64,000 bases of DNA from the NCBI GenBank assembly GCA_033439685.1, contig JAUEDM010000004.1, positions 4,588,001-4,652,000 on the forward strand, read 5' to 3'. The notes under the pieces are model-generated. The model saw only the letters and a program-made list of their open reading frames with translations, was not told the origin of the DNA and ran no database searches. The position numbers were made by a program, and so were the translations under genes. Each line of letters begins with the position of its first letter. The first letter of the stretch is position 1. The DNA comes from Apodospora peruviana (lineage: Eukaryota > Ascomycota > Sordariomycetes > Sordariales > Lasiosphaeriaceae). This document shows positions 51,482 through 62,763 of this stretch, piece after piece.

Positions 51482-53900
51482 CTACGAGGATAATCGGATG
51501 GTCCTTACAGACCTCTCGCCGTAACCATCCTTCGCCCTGCTGCTCCAGAATGAGTCTTCTGAAGAACCATTTGCTTCTTCACCAGCATGCCAGTCCCGCA
51601 TATAATGATCTTGCCCGAAACAATGAACCCCGCGAGAGAAGAAGCAATCTGGACAGAGTTGAAAGTCGCCACCGTTGCATATCCAGCAACAGAAGTGGCG
51701 CTCGTTGGTTTCCGCCCCACATGCGTCGCAACAGATTCTCGAACCATGGGCGTTGCGACACTCTTCTGGTCGTGTGAAGTGCGACTTCTTTAGGGTTAGT
51801 GAGGTGGTGGCAGGAGGGAACATCCACAGGAGCTCGTGTGCTGTCTTTCGGTCGGATGGATCCTCGGAACGACAAGCCGATATGGCGTCATTCAGATACT
51901 GAGGCGCATGCTCGAGGAAGGGGAGGGCATGCGGCTCCTTGCAGCTGTTGACCTTGTTGCACCCTACCATTCTGCAGAGCGGCAGAGTGCAGAGGGTGAA
52001 AGGAATGTTGGCGGCGATGGACCAAAGAAGCCAGCCCAGCTGATAGAGGTCGGTTGTAGGTAGAGCTGGGATAGGTTGCTGTCCATTGGTGAGATGACTA
52101 CGATGATACTCGGGCGGGATAGCATGTGCCCGGTCGCTAGTGCAAGACGAGCGTCTGAACTCAGACCATAAAAATGCGTTATCGTCGCCGTCAAGTCCAA
52201 TCGGGCTTCTTACGGCCTCGGTCAGCGATCCGATGACACAACCCCGACCATGAATACTTGAAACACCTTGGACAATCTGACGACACCACTTCAGACGCCT
52301 CTCCCAACCGATCAGCTGATTACTATTCGCGCCAGCATGGCGAAGGGTATTGACAAGTCTTCCTTTCGCAGGGAACTCTACAAGAATCGAGGTGAGAAGG
52401 CCGCCATCGGGGAGTGGTCGATCCAAGACTATGCCAGCCTGCCAGTTCATGTCTCAGTAGAGGTCTTTATCCAATCTGTAACGTTATTATCACGCGGTAT
52501 ACGAGTTCACTACTCACCAAAGCGCCAACACCAGGCAAGCCTCCGCAACGGCGTAGGACGTCCAGGCTCTCCAGGACTGCCTCGATCTGGGCAAGACGGG
52601 TGCCGAGCTTGAACTCGTACAACCACCTCCCATTGATATATACCATGAAGAACACCGCATCCAGGTGTTGTCGGTTGTGATGATGCTCTATGTATCTCGG
52701 ACAATCAAAATGCCGGATCTCCTCAGTGGCTTGCCGTAGACGTAGCTCGACCTGGGACATCCTTCCATGTGACAGCAGCGATAGCTCATCTGACGGTCCG
52801 ATCAGAGCCATGTCAAACCATGAGTCCTGCTGGAGGCGTCTCCGAGCGGCGAAGAAGGATCGGAGCTGCCCGTGGAGCGACGCTGGAATCTTGAGCGTCT
52901 GGTTCCAGAGGATGGTAGTAGACGAGGAGGACGAGGAGGCATACAAGAAGTCCCAAAATTTGGACTGGGGACCAAATGTGATTCTAGTGGTGAGGCGAAG
53001 CCACCAGCCGCTGGGAGCTGGACGGTGGAAAAGGTGGCAAACAAGGACTCGAGCCGCCGCAGCTGACAACGATTCCATCTGAGACGTGCAGTATAAGACG
53101 AGTGACGGTGTGCCAGTCACGACGGTGTACTCAGCTGGCCGAAATGACGGTAGGCTCTCCAGCAGGCCTTGGGGGGGGTGGTGGTGGTCGTCGTCCGAGG
53201 GGCTCCCACTCCTCTGCAGCATAGCCGATGGTGGTATCGACATGATATCCAGGATGATTCCGGCGGCTTTCAAGCCGTGAGATGCGCACGTCGACGCGTC
53301 TCATGCTTAAGCTAAGTGGATAAGGTAGGTATCGGATACGTCAGCAACGACTTGCCTGTTTCAACCGGTAAATATATTTCACTATACCTGTGGTAACTTA
53401 CAATGTCTCCGTAGTCATTGCAGCATTGAGGTCCTCGCCCGATTCTTTGAGCTGCTGTCTCAGGCTAATAATCGTCCGCTTATTTCTCATCCACGCGGTA
53501 CGACGCAATCGTTCAGACCACATCTGCTGTCCACCACCCAACTTTGAATCGATAGTGTTTTGCAGACTCTCAACGACATGAAGTGCACGCTCAATCGCGG
53601 AACGCAAAGCCGCATTATCATGATAACCCGAGACTCCCTCCTCGCCTGCCCTCGCAACCGTTTGAACGAGGCTTCGGAAGAATCTGACCTGGTCCTTTTT
53701 CACCGTAGCAGTTTGTTTAGCAATGGCCAGCCAACCCGTACGTATCTCACAGGGGCTGGTGTTTTTCAACTCACATATATGGAATGTATCTCCCTGGGGG
53801 CATTTTTCCAGGTCCGGACTAGGCTCGCCAACCCTCTGATTGCCGCCAGAGCCACTCCTGTCAACGTAAGGAGGCTTGCAGCGATCCCCACAGGATCCAT
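51482..53900 (-). CDS. HeLo-like N-terminus, pseudokinase and ZZ zinc finger protein (frame broken at a C8 run)
   Basis: Likely exons are 53775-53900, 53402-53694, about 52518-53305 and 51482-52438. The N-terminus MDPVGIAASLLTLTGVALAA is the start typical of HeLo-like/STAND N-terminal domains. The middle is unassigned. The C-terminal half has a kinase-like lobe without catalytic motifs (IHGRGCVIGSL, AIPPEYHRSH, LYQLGWLLWSIA), so a pseudokinase. A ZZ-type finger follows (ICCDACGAETNERHFCCWIC...LCPDC...H). The four exons agree in phase except for exactly one surplus base, placed at the plus-strand G8 run 53171-53178; as written, the frame ends at 53131-53133. Such proteins are candidates for fungal cell-death or immune signalling. 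Exon 2 and 3 acceptors are tentative. Confidence 0.6.
53171..53178 (-). repeat. Coding mononucleotide run (8 bases) at a frame break
   Basis: Eight G on the plus strand, read as C8 in the pseudokinase-ZZ gene. With seven bases the Pro run continues in frame into QGLLESLPSF; with eight it does not. Confidence 0.75.
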
Positions 53901-54815
53901 CATCGAAACTTGGACGCGGTTGATAGCGTGTGTAATGGTAAACCTCGTACGCGGATTATTCAATCCCTCTATTTCCGTGCGTTGTGTAGTAGGAAGGTTC
54001 CTCTCACCCTTCGGATCTCTTCGGGTGGGTGAGTGGGTGCTGGATCGACCCCCTTAAACTTAAGAACCCAGACTCAGTTTCCCCGTCTTTGGTAAGGTAT
54101 GTGCTTCCATGGCGAGGTGGTCAGCATTTCCTTGGTGATCAAGCCTTGCCCCCGCTTGTAACGGGAACTTTCATAGGTTGGAGTTATATGGGCCGTCAGC
54201 AAAGACGTACTTGACACACTCATGTCGGGCGTAAGGGGCAGTGTCACATTGCAGACATAGCCCTACTGTCTGGTTGCACAGCTGTTGATGAACAGCCAAC
54301 GACATTGGAGGAGAAACCGATGAAAAAGGGCCTGCATGACCTACCACCCACCGCCACTGACCATTACCAATGGCACCGTTCCTAACCCCACTACTTTGCG
54401 CGCGCCTCGCAGCGATCAATTCCATGGCTAACCTACTTTGTGTGTGTGTTTTGTTGTAGATTGAAATACAAGGCTTGTGTGCATGTGTTGTGGGCAAATT
54501 GAACTGGTAAACAGCTGGATAAGTAATACCGGCTATATGAGATGCTATCTCGATACGTATCGTATAGTACCAGAATACTACATACGGGCCATAGATAGTG
54601 GAAAACACCGGATCCCTGTTCTGCTCTCCGATCGATAAGCCTTCGCACACCCCATCATACACCTATTGCACACCCATTAGTAGTGGAGAGCACCTAATTA
54701 CATCATCCACCACAAAGACTAAAGCAATTTCCCCATAGCAGGGCAAGCTTCCTTTCTCCAATCACACAAAAGGAATGGTTAACAAACCCGTCTAGCAAAG
54801 CTTGGTTTTACCAAT
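53901..54815. other. Intergenic, nothing recognised
   Basis: Promoter side of the pseudokinase-ZZ gene and 3' flank of the second AA9 gene. Short minus-strand frames at 54171-54662 have no domain. A TGTG dinucleotide run lies near 54440. Confidence 0.55.
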
Positions 54816-55841
54816 CTAGCAGGTAAACACCGACGGGCCAGGGATCGTATAAGTCTGGGCTACAATTGAAAATCACACATATCAGCATCATTATCCCTCT
54901 CAAGCAAAAGAACGAGTACTCACCTTTATAAGCATCGTAAGTGATACCAGGATCAGTAGCCTTATACGCCCCGGGGAACGCCACAAGGGAAGACGGGACC
55001 GTCGATCCGCCACCGGTGACGTTGAGCTGATGGCAGCCCGGATAGAACTGCGCGCCGGGGTACGTCCAGGCTGCATGCAGAGCAATGATCTCATGCCGAA
55101 CAAGGTAGAAGCCCTTCTTCAGGCACGACGGGATCGTGTATGTGTACGAGGTTGGGGCGACCATTAGTGGGGTGTCAGCCCATGTATTAGACGTTCCGGT
55201 CCGTCCACCTTCCTTGACTTTGAACCATACCGCTCTATCACACATCAACTGTCAGCTGAGAGAAGAAAATGGGAGAGGTAGGAAGGAGAGAAACTGACCC
55301 AGTGCCGGGGGAATAGTTTTGGCAGCCGGTGTCGGGGCATCGGGCCATGTAGGTGATCACTGGCCCCATATGCGAGTCGGGCCACAGTGTCCAGCGCAGT
55401 GTGACAGTCGACCCTGCTGCCGCAGTCGCGTGGAGCTTGGCGGGCACTGCGCCTGCGTTGCATTGGACGTCGATCGAGGCCAGGTCCTCCACGGGACCGT
55501 TCCCGGGGATGGACCGGGAGATCCTCTCGGGCTGGGTCATAGCAGACTGTCAGTGGGGGTAGGTGGACGCGTATAAGCTGATGGATGAAGAACACACGGT
55601 ATTAGCTCCCATGTAAGGGTCCATGTAGGGCTACGAGACTTCATGTCAGTCTTTGTTAATAAGGGCGTGCTTCCATGGTAATTACTTGGTAGAACTGTCT
55701 GGTTGTTAGCATAGGATAGTTAATACTTGTGGTGGGCAGAGAGCTTGCCTGGTAGAACTGCCCGCCAATAGTGGCATTGTCGACATAACCGTGGGCAGAG
55801 ACGAGGCCTGCTGTGGCGAGTAAGGCTAGAACTGTCTTCAT
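54816..55841 (-). CDS. AA9 lytic polysaccharide monooxygenase (second copy) with a 9-nt micro-exon
   Basis: Exons 55749-55841, 55686-55694, 55598-55630, 55299-55546, 54924-55234 and 54816-54860 region (54816-54859) total 738 nt, 245 aa. Signal peptide MKTVLALLATAGLVSA precedes mature HGYVDNATIGG with the copper His first. The 9-nt exon adds Phe-Tyr-Gln, restoring the family sequence GGQFYQFYQPYMDPYM; the intron before it starts with GC in place of GT. The second copper ligand is in WPDSHMGPVITYMARC and the axial region in GAQFYPGCHQLNV. The chain ends YTIPGPSVFTC with no cellulose-binding module. Function as for the first copy, but the two sequences are distant, so they are not recent duplicates. 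A TATA box lies about 105 bp upstream. Confidence 0.92.
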
Positions 55842-58310
55842 TTTGTCCAGAGATGAGGGCAATCAATGGTTTCAATATTGGTTAATGATGACGGTCGATG
55901 CCACAAATAAAGGGCATGCATCTTTCACTCGAGAAAGTCCGGGCTTTATATATAGTCTGCTACTGGCAATGATCCTTGTAGGCTCACATGATAAAATTGC
56001 TCTTGCAGATCAGACCGCAAAGCACGACCCGACAATCCATTTCCAGCTTCGATCTCGACAAGAAGAAGAAAGTAAGCCGGTAGCAGTGATGCGTTCGCAA
56101 TACCGGCGACCAAAAACCAAGATCTGAGCAAACCTGGTTTGGATACACTTGGCGGAGATCCGGCCGACGTTCCATCTACTTTGCTCAATATGGAAAGCAG
56201 GACATGGGGCGGAAGGACAACGTCCATGTCGTTGGGGCCCTCGTCCTTGGCTTGCACTGGGTATGTGGAGAAGTTCAGTCTTAAAATCAAGACTTTAGTC
56301 ACACGATGATCTGAAGTATTGGTTACCCTTGGGAGTAATACTTGTATTGGTAGATGACGTGGAACTGCGGTCCTCATTGATGAACCTTGGCGACAGAAGC
56401 TAGAGGAAATGGAGTGCTTAACTCCGAGGTTGCGTTGAAGGCGCGAGACACGGAGTCTACAAAAGACCCACCAATCACAGATTATTGGAGTTTTAGTGTT
56501 AGACTGGGCCAGGGCAGTTGGACTCGTTCAATAATACACTTCGAATAAACCTGAGCATGGTAGCCACACGGTAATTCACAAAGACATTCCTGCCCAGGCT
56601 ATCACTATCCCATGACACATCTCTCAAATTTCAATCCCAAAGATCGACCTCCAACCCCTATCTTGGCTCACTTATAGGTAACTACCACATTCCACGGCAG
56701 GGCAGAAAGCCCTATATAGCGGTATATCAATGTCAGCCGAACTGTCCGTTTATCATAACGATCCAGATCAGGGTAAACTCACACTCGCCTCCGCGTCCCA
56801 CATTCTCCTTGACCTGCGCTGCCTTGGTGCAAGCAACAACCTCCTTGCCACCCTGAATCTTGAGCGCGCTGCTGCACACATCAATATTATACTTATTCTT
56901 GCCGTCGAAGCTCTTAGCAGTCTATTGACTTTGGTGGGTTTAGCCAAGTAGTTTTTGTCAGAATTCATTGTATAACGCTTCATACAATCAATGTAACAGT
57001 ACTGCAGAAGAAGTACGGACTGGAATAGTCATGTTTGGTAATAAAACCATTGGTTAGTAAGTGATGGAGTACCGAACGCTCAGCAACAAGCCCACGGGAA
57101 GAACCGATTGCCAAACACGGATGTAATGGTGCTGGACAGCTGAAGGGGATGAACACCAAGTTGACGATGGAGATAATGCAGCCGCACTACCGCCTCTCTG
57201 TCTCGACGACTCTAGGCAAAAGCTCGCCTAGGTATCTACCTAAGTGGTTGGCATCCGGTTGGCAACTTTTAGCTCGGGAGATAACCAACAATTAGAGGAG
57301 TGCCCACGCCCACGTTCCTCATCGAGGGCCTGGCCCTCATTCGTTTTCTAGAACGTATCTCACCCTCAAAGGTCGCCTGCAATGCGCTTTTGAATCAACA
57401 GGCATATATGCCTCAGACACATAAACCATAGTAGTCGTATTTTATTCGTTGATGATGGATATCTGTCGGGCTAATCGGATTTCATAGATAAAAATAACTT
57501 GCTGACCGAAAACGAGCACGAGTTCAGCCGCACATCTTGCTCTCGCTCAGCCGCACTCCCAGCAGCAGTCGAATTACCGTCTCTCAGAGACCCCTGAATC
57601 TGGACCGTTGCTTGTGTGATATGTTTTCTCTAAGAGACCTCAGTCTGCATAGCGTCTTACGTAAATGTGTCTCTTTACAGCGTCATTGCCTCCAGTCCCT
57701 TGATCCGGTTGGTGAGGTCCTTTCTCGTCTGGGCACATAGTTTCGGCACCTATAATTCTAGCCGCATCTGAACAACCCGCGCGATACTCGTTTACAAACA
57801 ACCGCAGATTCGAATCGCCCAGAGTCTTGCACAGCTAGTCCTTATGTCGTTTTCCTTGTAGGCCCAAGGCTTCTACCTGTAAGTATCCGTGTGCTCCCTC
57901 TCTCCTCGTTGATTACTATTCTTCCTCCTTCTTTTCTCTTTGCCATCAATCAAGGTAGACACGGGAACCCGCTACTAACCTTATACCCGTCCTCCGGTTC
58001 TCCCTGATACTTTTGACGTCCTGCCAACACTGTGTAACAACTACGTCAGTATCTCGTATTTCAGTTCGGCACTATAGTTGTACCGTGATTACTTGCGACT
58101 CGGAGCGCCACCGTTACATCAGAGATCATGAGATTTCCGCCATGAGAGATCATCAGACTTCTATTACTGCCGGTTTGTAGGATGCTCATAAGTACCTACC
58201 TAACCTGCAACATCCTGTTTTTCTTGTCAAGTCAAGTCCCCCAATTCTCCCTTGGAGTTCAACCTAGCCAACATCATCAAGAACAACACCACCTCCCATA
58301 CAAAAGCTCA
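55842..58310. other. Long intergenic region, nothing recognised beyond one TATA box
   Basis: About 2.5 kb between divergent genes. A 143-codon minus-strand frame at 55946-56377 overlaps the AA9 promoter and has no domain. Other short frames look random. 57780-58180 is pyrimidine-rich and may be the leader of the following gene. Confidence 0.55.
55944..55955 (-). promoter_or_regulatory. TATA box of the second AA9 gene
   Basis: CTATATATAAAG on the minus strand, about 105 bp before the ATG at 55841. Confidence 0.6.
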
Positions 58311-58934
58311 ATGCGCATTCTCTCTATCGTCGGCTTGTTCTCTGGGCTTGCCCTCGCAGCACTCTCAATAACAAGCAGTAGTCCGCCCCCACCCCTTTAC
58401 ACCATCCCTTGCACCGTTGGGAACAACGCACCATGCCCGACCTCGTGGTTCTGCACCCAAACCGAGCCATGCACTACGAGTCTCCCTTGCCACGGGGTAT
58501 GCTTCACGACTACGCCTCTTCCACCAGTTATCCCATGTACCGTCGGAAACAATGCCCCTTGCCCAACCGGAAGCACTTGCACACCTACCATGGTCTCGAC
58601 ACCTAGCATTCCCTGGGGCGGGCAATGCATTGCGACGCCGACACCCCCGCCGCAGGTTTCGACGATCTGTACCGTGGGGAATAACGGGCCGTGTTCCAAG
58701 GGAAGTACCTGCACCCCGACCACGATGTGCCCGCCGCCGGGCACTCCCTGCGGTGGAGCTTGTATCGCGACACCGACTCCTCCTGTGACCCCGACGCCCT
58801 GCATCGTGGGTCATCACAACCGCCGGCCATGTGGGCATGGAAGCACTTGCACCCCGACCATGACTTGTCACCCTGGTACTCTGTGTGGGGGGGCATGTAT
58901 TGCTGTTCCAACGTCGTCGACGGGGTGTTATTAG
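58311..58934 (+). CDS. Secreted cysteine-rich protein with four tandem repeats
   Basis: A 207-aa single-exon protein. The signal peptide MRILSIVGLFSGLALAALS is followed by four imperfect repeats of about 42-45 residues. Each is built on C-TVGNN-PC--GSTCTPT--C---PCGG-CIATPTPP, with Thr/Pro spacers. Repeat 2 has lost two cysteines (SIPWGGQC) and repeat 4 reads CIVGHHNRRPC. The spacing suggests small disulfide-knotted modules on Thr/Pro stalks. No known family was recognised; an effector-like or wall-associated role is possible but unproven. The upstream in-frame start at 58182 would add residues before the signal peptide and is less likely. Confidence 0.8.
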   Translation: MRILSIVGLFSGLALAALSITSSSPPPPLYTIPCTVGNNAPCPTSWFCTQTEPCTTSLPCHGVCFTTTPLPPVIPCTVGNNAPCPTGSTCTPTMVSTPSIPWGGQCIATPTPPPQVSTICTVGNNGPCSKGSTCTPTTMCPPPGTPCGGACIATPTPPVTPTPCIVGHHNRRPCGHGSTCTPTMTCHPGTLCGGACIAVPTSSTGCY

Positions 58935-59086
58935 TAAGGAGTCGGTCAAGGCGTTGGAGTTTTGGTTCCTGTTGCCGATGGCGTGTAATTCCTATTGAAG
59001 GAAGTGTTGAGAAAGGGAATATATTCCAATCTATTTATTTCATAACAATGACTTTATCGATATCCACCTCTCCAGAGCAGTAGTAG
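58935..59086. other. Short convergent intergenic gap
   Basis: Shared 3' flank of the cysteine-rich gene (plus) and the F-box/ankyrin gene (minus); nothing else seen. Confidence 0.6.
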
Positions 59087-60847
59087 TTAATATCTCAATC
59101 TCGAGAAAGCAAGATCCAACTTCCGTAAAGGTGGTATCCAGGCATGCCGACCCTCTTCAACAGTCGCATATCGTGGCCTCACCCACGGTGTAGCTGGACT
59201 CACCCACGGCGTCAGCCTAGCTCCCTTGGACCTCAACAGCTCAGCCATGGACTCCAAGCCCATCCTCTCAGCCCTCCAGAGGCAACACGCCTTCACGATA
59301 TCAGTCGACACAACGCCCCTTTCATCCAGCAACAGCTCCACCATGGCCATGTGCTCCATCTGGACAGCATACCTCAGGGCCCGCTCCTCGTCGTCCAGGA
59401 ACTGAACCCTCGCGCCGGCGTCCAATATCCTCCGCACCATTTTTAGAGAACCGGTCTTGACTGCCGCTAGGAGGGGTGTGCTGAACTTTTCTCGTCCGTT
59501 GGGGTCGGCGCCGCGTGAGAGGAGTAAGTTGATGATGGCGTGGTTGCGCGCGCTGCTGATGGCTTGCACGAGGGGTTTTAGTGAAGACGAATCCTTGTTC
59601 GTGGACGGATCGGCTCCCAGGCGGAGGATATGATGGACCATTGTGATGTCGCCTGCACCCGACATTACGGCTAGGTGTCTGGTAATCAGGTCTATGATGT
59701 GAGAGTTGTCCGTGGCGGCTGGGTTGGGGTTGTCGGCGCCCTTGTCGAGGAGGCTCAGGAGGTAGTCATAGACTTTCGGAGAGCGAGTCCTCTGCATGGC
59801 CCTTTCTATATAGGTCCCGAGCTTTGAGTTCTGTGGGATGGATCCGGGTTTGTACTGCCCGAGGATAAGTTTGTCTGTTTCTTCAGCGTCTTCCCCGACG
59901 GTGCGTAATGACGGGGGATACAGACAAAGCAGGACCATGTCCAGATCGCCTCGACCGGCGGCAGCTCCGTGGAGTGATCCCGGTCCAACATTGGAACGCC
60001 AATCATCAAGGTGCTGGCAGTCTTCCAAGTCGGGAGGATGATGCTCCTGCAGCAGCGGCAAAATATCTGCTCGGCCGGTCCATGCAGCGATGTACATCGG
60101 CTTAGGGAAAAAGTCGTCTTCGCACTTTGCCGGATCGTGGCCTTGGTTGAGCAGCTCCCTCACCAGAGCCGTATATCCGAGATAGGTCGCCGCTGAAAGC
60201 ATCATCAGTCCCGTATCTATCGACTCTGTGCTGCTGCTGCTGCCGCGCGGATCCGGGCCGTAGTATTGTCGCTGCCTCCATCCTCTGCATCCCCACCATT
60301 CCCTCTGTTCTCCCCACCAGGCTGATGGCATGCCGCTGTGGTAATACAGCATACAATTACCGCTCTGATAGTCACGGCCCATCGCCAGCCAGCAGAGCTT
60401 GTCCAGCACTTGGTCCCAACTAGCCGGAACATGAACACTGTCGTCGCAGTCGTCCTGGCGAGCATGAATATGGCGCACGAGAGCATCGGCAGTCTCGCGA
60501 ATCCCCACGTAACAGGCGGCCGACTCGTCACGCTTGTCGCGACATCGAAAGACGAGGTAGTCGTGCCAAAGCTTGTCCGCTGCGCAATGGTGCCGGTGGA
60601 ATTCCCAACGACGCAAGGGCTCGATGGAGTCCAGGAGCTTTGTGTGGAAGAGGGTTCGATCGACCGAGTAGGCGAACGTCTCTGTCAGATGTGTGAGTTT
60701 GTAATAAAGCGCGTATAGGTGAGAGTGAAAACAATTACTGCAAACGAGCTTAAGCCGCAGGGCCCTGCTAAGGCCGCGTGAGATCACGGCGTGGTGGATT
60801 ATCATATCAAGGAGTTCGAGGGGAAGATTGAGAAGAAGGGGAGTCAT
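59087..60847 (-). CDS. F-box-like ankyrin repeat protein
   Basis: A 586-aa single-exon protein. The N-terminus (LLLNLPLELLDMIIHHAVISRGL...RLKLVCSNCFHSHL) fits an F-box-like helix bundle, which would link to SCF ubiquitin ligase. From about residue 220 on there are ankyrin-like repeats, clearest in LMMLSAATYLGYTALVRELLNQGHDPA, NHAIINLLLSRGADPNGREK, STPLLAAVKTGSLKMVRRILDAGA and LRYAVQMEHMAMVELLLDERG. Fungi carry large, variable families of this type, presumably for substrate selection. The ATG at 60847 is the first in frame. No partner or target can be inferred. Confidence 0.87.
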   Translation of the reverse strand: MTPLLLNLPLELLDMIIHHAVISRGLSRALRLKLVCSNCFHSHLYALYYKLTHLTETFAYSVDRTLFHTKLLDSIEPLRRWEFHRHHCAADKLWHDYLVFRCRDKRDESAACYVGIRETADALVRHIHARQDDCDDSVHVPASWDQVLDKLCWLAMGRDYQSGNCMLYYHSGMPSAWWGEQREWWGCRGWRQRQYYGPDPRGSSSSTESIDTGLMMLSAATYLGYTALVRELLNQGHDPAKCEDDFFPKPMYIAAWTGRADILPLLQEHHPPDLEDCQHLDDWRSNVGPGSLHGAAAGRGDLDMVLLCLYPPSLRTVGEDAEETDKLILGQYKPGSIPQNSKLGTYIERAMQRTRSPKVYDYLLSLLDKGADNPNPAATDNSHIIDLITRHLAVMSGAGDITMVHHILRLGADPSTNKDSSSLKPLVQAISSARNHAIINLLLSRGADPNGREKFSTPLLAAVKTGSLKMVRRILDAGARVQFLDDEERALRYAVQMEHMAMVELLLDERGVVSTDIVKACCLWRAERMGLESMAELLRSKGARLTPWVSPATPWVRPRYATVEEGRHAWIPPLRKLDLAFSRLRY

Positions 60848-61248
60848 GATGTGGATTTGATGATGATTGATACGATGGGATTAGTGGATTTTCAATCAGA
60901 GAAAATTTCCTGTGGGCCGGTACATCTTTATCCTCCTTTCAGTGTCACGCTGTTTAGGAGATGGTTCCTGATGCCTTCAAGGCGCCCTTTTTTGGCATGT
61001 TCAGAGGAGGCCACTACAGGGGTTGCTTACGCAGATCAGCAGGGGGCGGCAAGGCGGTGAGGGACACAAATGCTCAGTCGTGATTGGCTACTCGTGGGCC
61101 AACACGGGCCGGGAAGGATTGGAAAGGGGGGTAAGGGGTTCCCGGGACCAGAATATGTCCATGCGAAAACCTTATAATAGGATACATGGAGTTAATAGCT
61201 GAGCCCAGGTAGCTTCGACGGGTGTGTAGAGGTTAGGCCGTATGTTGT
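60848..61248. other. Intergenic, nothing recognised
   Basis: Upstream of the F-box/ankyrin gene and 3' flank of the beta-lactamase-like pseudogene. Confidence 0.6.
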
Positions 61249-62763
61249 TTAGCTCAGCTGTTGTGCATAAAGGTGCATTGAGATAATCGGGACAGCAGGG
61301 AAATTGCCGTCGCCCACCCACAGCATCCCATCTACCCGGCTGCCGCGACCACGAAACTCGACGAGGAAGTACTCGGCACCATAAAAGAAAACACGCGCCC
61401 TGTGCACCATCTCATCGTATGACATGAGTCACGAGAAGGTGTCGTAGTTGTAATGCTCCAAATAATAAACCTGCTCCGGTTGGAGGCCATTTACAGTCAT
61501 GGTCAGCTTGTCTTCCAGTTCCTCGCTGTAATTGACATCCACAAAATAATTTCCAAGACTGTTCCAGTACCGGCCTTGGTACGCGCTCAGAGGCATTGGC
61601 TGTGTTCCCGGGACGCGCTTTTAGTCCAGCCCCTCACGCACGCGGTCGAAATAGGGTCCTGGGAGTCTGGCGTGCTGGGAGGAAATGGTGGCGAGGTTGC
61701 GGAGCGGCGACGACGACCTGGGGTGCTATTGGCTGCGCTCAAGTCAAACGGAAACGACGTCTTTCATCTAAGTCTTGAAGAAGGCGACCATGTCTTGGAG
61801 CGTCGATTTGACACCGCCGGCGGCCTTCATCATCAGATCTGAGTTATTGTGAAATGACGTCGGGACTTCCACGGATGATTTGTTGAGGAGGACGCCATAG
61901 GACTTGGCCTGATTGTCGTCGTCGAAAGGATGATCCCACAACATGCTTGACCTGGCCATGCCGAGCGGCTTGAAAATCTTGGTTTCGAGGAGAGTGGCGA
62001 TGTCCTGACCCGAGGATGCCTCCAGCAGCTGAGCGCAATCGCATACCCCCAGTTGTTATACTCGAACCCGGCCCTGAAGGGGCTCACGGGCGGCAGAGTC
62101 GCGGCGGAGCGGAGCGTCTCGGAGCGCGGGAGGAACACGGCATTTTCGGCGCCGAACCAGAAATCGTCGAACCCCGATACGCCCTAGCGATGCGAGAGGA
62201 GATGGATGATTATGGCCTCGGAGCTGATCTCGGGTGTTGAACGGTCGAACTCAGGCAATAGATGCTTGATTGGCGTGGACCAATCCAACTTTTTGGGGTG
62301 GTCGTGTATCTCGATGCCCACCAGGGCTGAAATGAGCCCCTTGGTGAGAGAGTTTACGTTGTATCGGGTTTGATCATTGAGTTCGAGACCGTGGTCGATA
62401 TCGCGCAGGCCAACATGATATGACCCGTGTGTCTCACGCCGTTCTTGATGATGGCAAACGATACTGAGGGCGCGCCGGCGATGGCCAAGATCTTCTCGAC
62501 GTTTTTGACAGCTTCCTTCAGCCGATCATCTTTCGAGGCCCTGCATGCAATAAGGTCAGCGATTGATGACAGGTCAACGGGAGTTGGAGGTGGCGTCCAA
62601 CATTCTGAAATAAATTCTTCTTCGGCGGAGCGAGAACTAGGACGTCTGGGCTGGTGATTGATGCAAAGGCGACCGAAAGAATGATGATCGGGAGAAGAAT
62701 GTCTGCCCTGCTAAAACGGCTTAAATGTAGTGGGCTTGTGGTGGTCTGAGCTCTAGGTAGCAT
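61249..62763 (-). pseudogene. Decayed beta-lactamase-like (class C/esterase) serine hydrolase
   Basis: From the ATG at 62763 a signal-anchor-like N-terminus (DILLPIIILSVAFASI) leads into a class C beta-lactamase/transpeptidase fold. NVNSLTKGLISALVG carries the Ser-x-x-Lys motif and FEYNNWGYAIA the Tyr-x-Asn motif; a C-terminal domain (FFYGAEYFLVEFRGRG) ends at 61249. The frame is interrupted by a shift near 62430, TAG at 62184-62186 (after LLSHR), a two-base surplus near 62035, TAG at 61768-61770 and TGA at 61429-61431, where a Trp would fit. Homologous sequence continues on both sides of each lesion, so this is one broken gene. Fungal relatives are often linked to secondary metabolism or ester hydrolysis. 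Confidence 0.85.
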
